A stretch of 64,000 nt of DNA from Motacilla alba alba (lineage: Eukaryota; Chordata; Aves; Passeriformes; Motacillidae), in contig NC_052045.1 in assembly GCF_015832195.1 (NCBI RefSeq), positions 1,178,001 through 1,242,000 of the forward strand, given 5' to 3'. Position numbers and translations under genes: made by a program. The notes beneath the pieces were generated by a model that was not told where the DNA came from, made no database searches, and was given only the letters and a program-made list of their open reading frames with translations. Shown here piece by piece: positions 61,753 through 64,000 of this stretch (within the stretch, counting starts at the first letter, position 1; the number at the start of each line of letters is the position of its first letter).

Positions 61753-61894
61753 GACTCTCCTGCCCAAGCAGTGTCACTCACAGCCCGATTTTCTGCTATG
61801 GACACAGAACTGTGCAAACAATCTCTCTGCTTCTTCTGGAGGTGTCTGCCTACCAACCTTACAGTCTGGATGCACTATGACAAGAGAATCCTAG
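61753..61894 (+). other. Weak candidate exon (142 bp)
   Basis: A pyrimidine-rich stretch ending ACTTCTTTTCAG is followed by 142 bases whose frame, taken from the first base, is open for all 47 codons. The segment ends at CTAG|GTGAGC, a good donor. The predicted peptide includes a Cys/Phe/Trp-rich middle and ends near Tyr-Asp-Lys-Arg-Ile-Leu. I do not recognise it. Acceptor-like words also occur in the repeat just upstream, and a 142-bp open frame between chance splice words is not rare, so this is far more likely non-coding than coding. Confidence 0.15.
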
Positions 61895-63664
61895 GTGAGC
61901 TCCAAAAGCAAATTAACTTTCCATTTTCAGATAATAACTTCCTGGAAAAAAAATAAAGCAAGCTATTCTTCCTGCAGTTCACAGTAAGATTGACATTCAC
62001 TGAAAATTACTGTTCATTTCAAACATATTCTTTTACTGCAAAGACTTGATCCATGGTGCATGCTGGGGTAAGATACCGCTGCAGAGCCCAATTTCCACAG
62101 AAACACAGTGAAATTAAAACCAAAATTAAAAAGAGGAAGAGGTCTACCTGGAGCAGGAGTTCTAGGATAACCAAGAATAAAGATTCAGCAGAGGAATGTA
62201 AGTGTGATGTCAGTGCTGCAATCTGGAGCAAGTGCTGCTTTTTTGCCTTAATAACAGTGAGTGTCAAATTCTTCAGGAAAGGAATTTGCAAAGTCCTGGT
62301 AACAAGTCTGCTGAGGAACTAAATCACAGTACATCCACCACAGTAGATTATCTGTCACTCATAAAATCAGCACTTTCCAAGTCACTTCCTAGCATGGCTC
62401 AATATACAGACACAGATAAAAATATTTACAAACCCCCAGCATCTCCACCACCGTGACACCACTTCCTTAACTGATTTGTAACTTCAGGCTTTAAAGGGAA
62501 GCCCTGCAACAGGCAATCCTCCACTGGCCTGACAGGAATTCCATCAGCCATTTGTATGAAAACCACCATTTTCACTGGCCAGATAATGAGGAGCAATGGA
62601 GAAAACAACAGCTGGATCACACTCAAAACAGAAGCAAGCCCTCTCCAAGCCTATCTGGAGGGAACAAATTCCTAAGCTGGGGAAAGTCAGATAACCTGGT
62701 TCTCACCCCAGACAGGCACAAATCAGGACTAAACCTGCCAAAAGCCAGGCCAGGGTGTTAATCACACTAACGGAATCGCAGATGTCATCAGTGGCATGGA
62801 AACAAGGAAAGCAGTGTTAATGAGATCAGGGCCCATCCCAATGGTCCTACATCCATGCAAAAGGGCAATCAGGCTCCTGTTAGACAGCTCCTGTATATTC
62901 ACTGCAAAGCAGATGCAGCAACACGTGCTGGTGGAAGAAGCAGGGTGGATGGGGAGCTTCTCCCGTCCACTGATGGATGATGGATGAGGGAAGAGTAAAA
63001 CACAATCACCACTGGACAAGAATAAAAGCACAGCCTGAGATGTGAGGGAGAGCTGGGACTGAAGCTGTCAGCCCCCAAACAAGTGAAGGTGGCATCACAG
63101 TGCTCAGCAGGGCTAGCAGCCAAATGAACAAATGAAAATGCCTAATGAACACCAGAATTTCAATTTGACATTACTCAGTCAAAAGGTGTTGGCTCGACTA
63201 AAATGTGGAGCCACAGGTAGATGGAATTATTGTTATTTTAATTACTTTCTGATTCAGCTTGCCTCCAACCCCGGATGAAGCCTGAGCAAGCTGCAGGCAG
63301 GGTGGCTGCAGCCTAGTGGGGCAGTGCAGCACTCACCTCCACAAACACAGATCTGCCTGGGGCCATCACCTGTGGCCATCCTGGAGGGCAGCAATGGCAG
63401 CTCTGGAGGGTGCTCAGTGAAGAATGACCAATCCTGCCCCTGGAACTGAGGGCAGGATGAGGCAGCAGGGCAGAAGCACTGGCTGGGAAAGAGAGGAGGC
63501 AGCTGCTGGTGTCAGCAGGCTCTGTGCACCCGTCTCAGAGGTGATGTGCACGTCTGTCTGTCTGCAGGGTGAGCATAGGGTCCCTTGGGGACTGTTTTCA
63601 TCCCATGCTCACCAGAACCTGGTAGAGGAGTGTCACCCTGATTTTCTAAGACTTTGCTAAGCCT
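61895..63664. other. Unique non-coding DNA
   Basis: AT-moderate single-copy-looking sequence. No open frame exceeds about 90 codons and no repeat array is present. No supported gene. Confidence 0.5.
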
Positions 63665-64000
63665 CCTGATGTTTGCATTCTTGTAACAAACTTTCTCACA
63701 CACAGTTCTGTAAACAACTTATGTTTTGCATTCTTTCATGGAGGAGGAGAGAATTGATGGACTCTTGGTCTGTCCAGTGTCATTGGAGAGGTGGCACTGT
63801 CACCCTCCAATCCACTGTCACTTTTGGAAAACTATAAATGTTGGAGTCAGAAAATGAAGGTCCCTCTTTTTTGTTCACCTGGAGAGCAGCAGTGTCCGTG
63901 TCGTCTTTTCGTGTCGTATTACGACAGAGGAGTCTGAGCCTTCCATCCCTGTGGTGCTAACCCTGGCAGTGGGTGTGCACGGAGTCTGCAGTGCAGCCAC
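63665..64000 (+). mobile_element. Probable endogenous retrovirus LTR fragment, cut by window end
   Basis: The segment resembles avian LTR organisation. A U3-like stretch contains an imperfect inverted repeat (TTGGAGAGGTG/CACCCTCCAA, 63784-63811) and a TATA-like CTATAAATG at about 63832. An R/U5-like stretch with GTGTCGTCTTTTCGTGTCGT follows, unusually CpG-rich for the window. GTCGTATTACGAC, a near-perfect palindrome, lies in the last part. I cannot see both LTR ends, a polyadenylation signal or internal retroviral genes. The left boundary is a guess, and the element may continue beyond the window. Confidence 0.4.

Overview
This window looks like vertebrate nuclear DNA from a bird, most likely a passerine. 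The main evidence is a set of degenerate CR1 LINE 3' ends. They carry the avian 3' block (a 'cctggatccctggcagtgcc'-type segment, a 'ccctgccatggcagggg' segment and 'aaggtccctgccatcccaaaccatt') and, in one copy, the octamer-type tail. The sequence has long AT-rich stretches, no operon-like gene packing and no ribosome-binding-site or ORF organisation. The passerine assignment rests on the wording of the CR1 copies and is an inference.

I find no convincing protein-coding gene, rRNA, tRNA or CRISPR array. The longest open frames lie inside GC-rich tandem repeats whose units happen to lack stop codons, often on both strands. One 142-bp segment near 61.75 kb has a good acceptor, an open phase-0 frame and a good donor, and is kept only as a weak exon candidate. 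The window therefore reads as intergenic or intronic DNA.

Layout. 0-8 kb: three GC-rich minisatellites (563-1560, 3400-3658, 6890-7220) separated by unique, partly AT-rich DNA. 8-20 kb: a 9-bp repeat, an AT-rich pentanucleotide repeat (about 12.3-12.5 kb), a perfect 18-bp inverted repeat at 12.9 kb and CR1 copies at 16.5 and 19.8 kb. 20-31 kb: a 31/33-bp minisatellite (24.4-25.1 kb), a CR1 at 25.8 kb, paired palindromes at 27.4 kb, a 39/40-bp G-rich minisatellite (29.2-29.9 kb) and a 21-bp minisatellite (30.7 kb). 31-40 kb: mostly unique DNA with an octamer/homeobox-type AT-rich block at 38.5 kb, then a CR1 and a roughly 390-bp GGAA purine tract. 40-50 kb: unique DNA, a CR1 at 48 kb, then a roughly 590-bp array rich in GAATTC and GGATCC. 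50-64 kb: tandem repeats at 52.2, 52.6, 57.4, 59.2-59.7 and 61.5 kb, a CR1 tail at 55.1 kb and a probable endogenous-retrovirus LTR fragment running to the right edge.

The distinctive feature is the density and variety of minisatellites: about ten unrelated 20-40 bp families in 64 kb. Several repeat splice-donor-like or E-box words in every unit, one carries a TTAGGG in most units, and one alternates between a heptamer and its reverse complement. I see no evidence of a new gene system. The findings concern repeat architecture and a few structured or possibly constrained sites.
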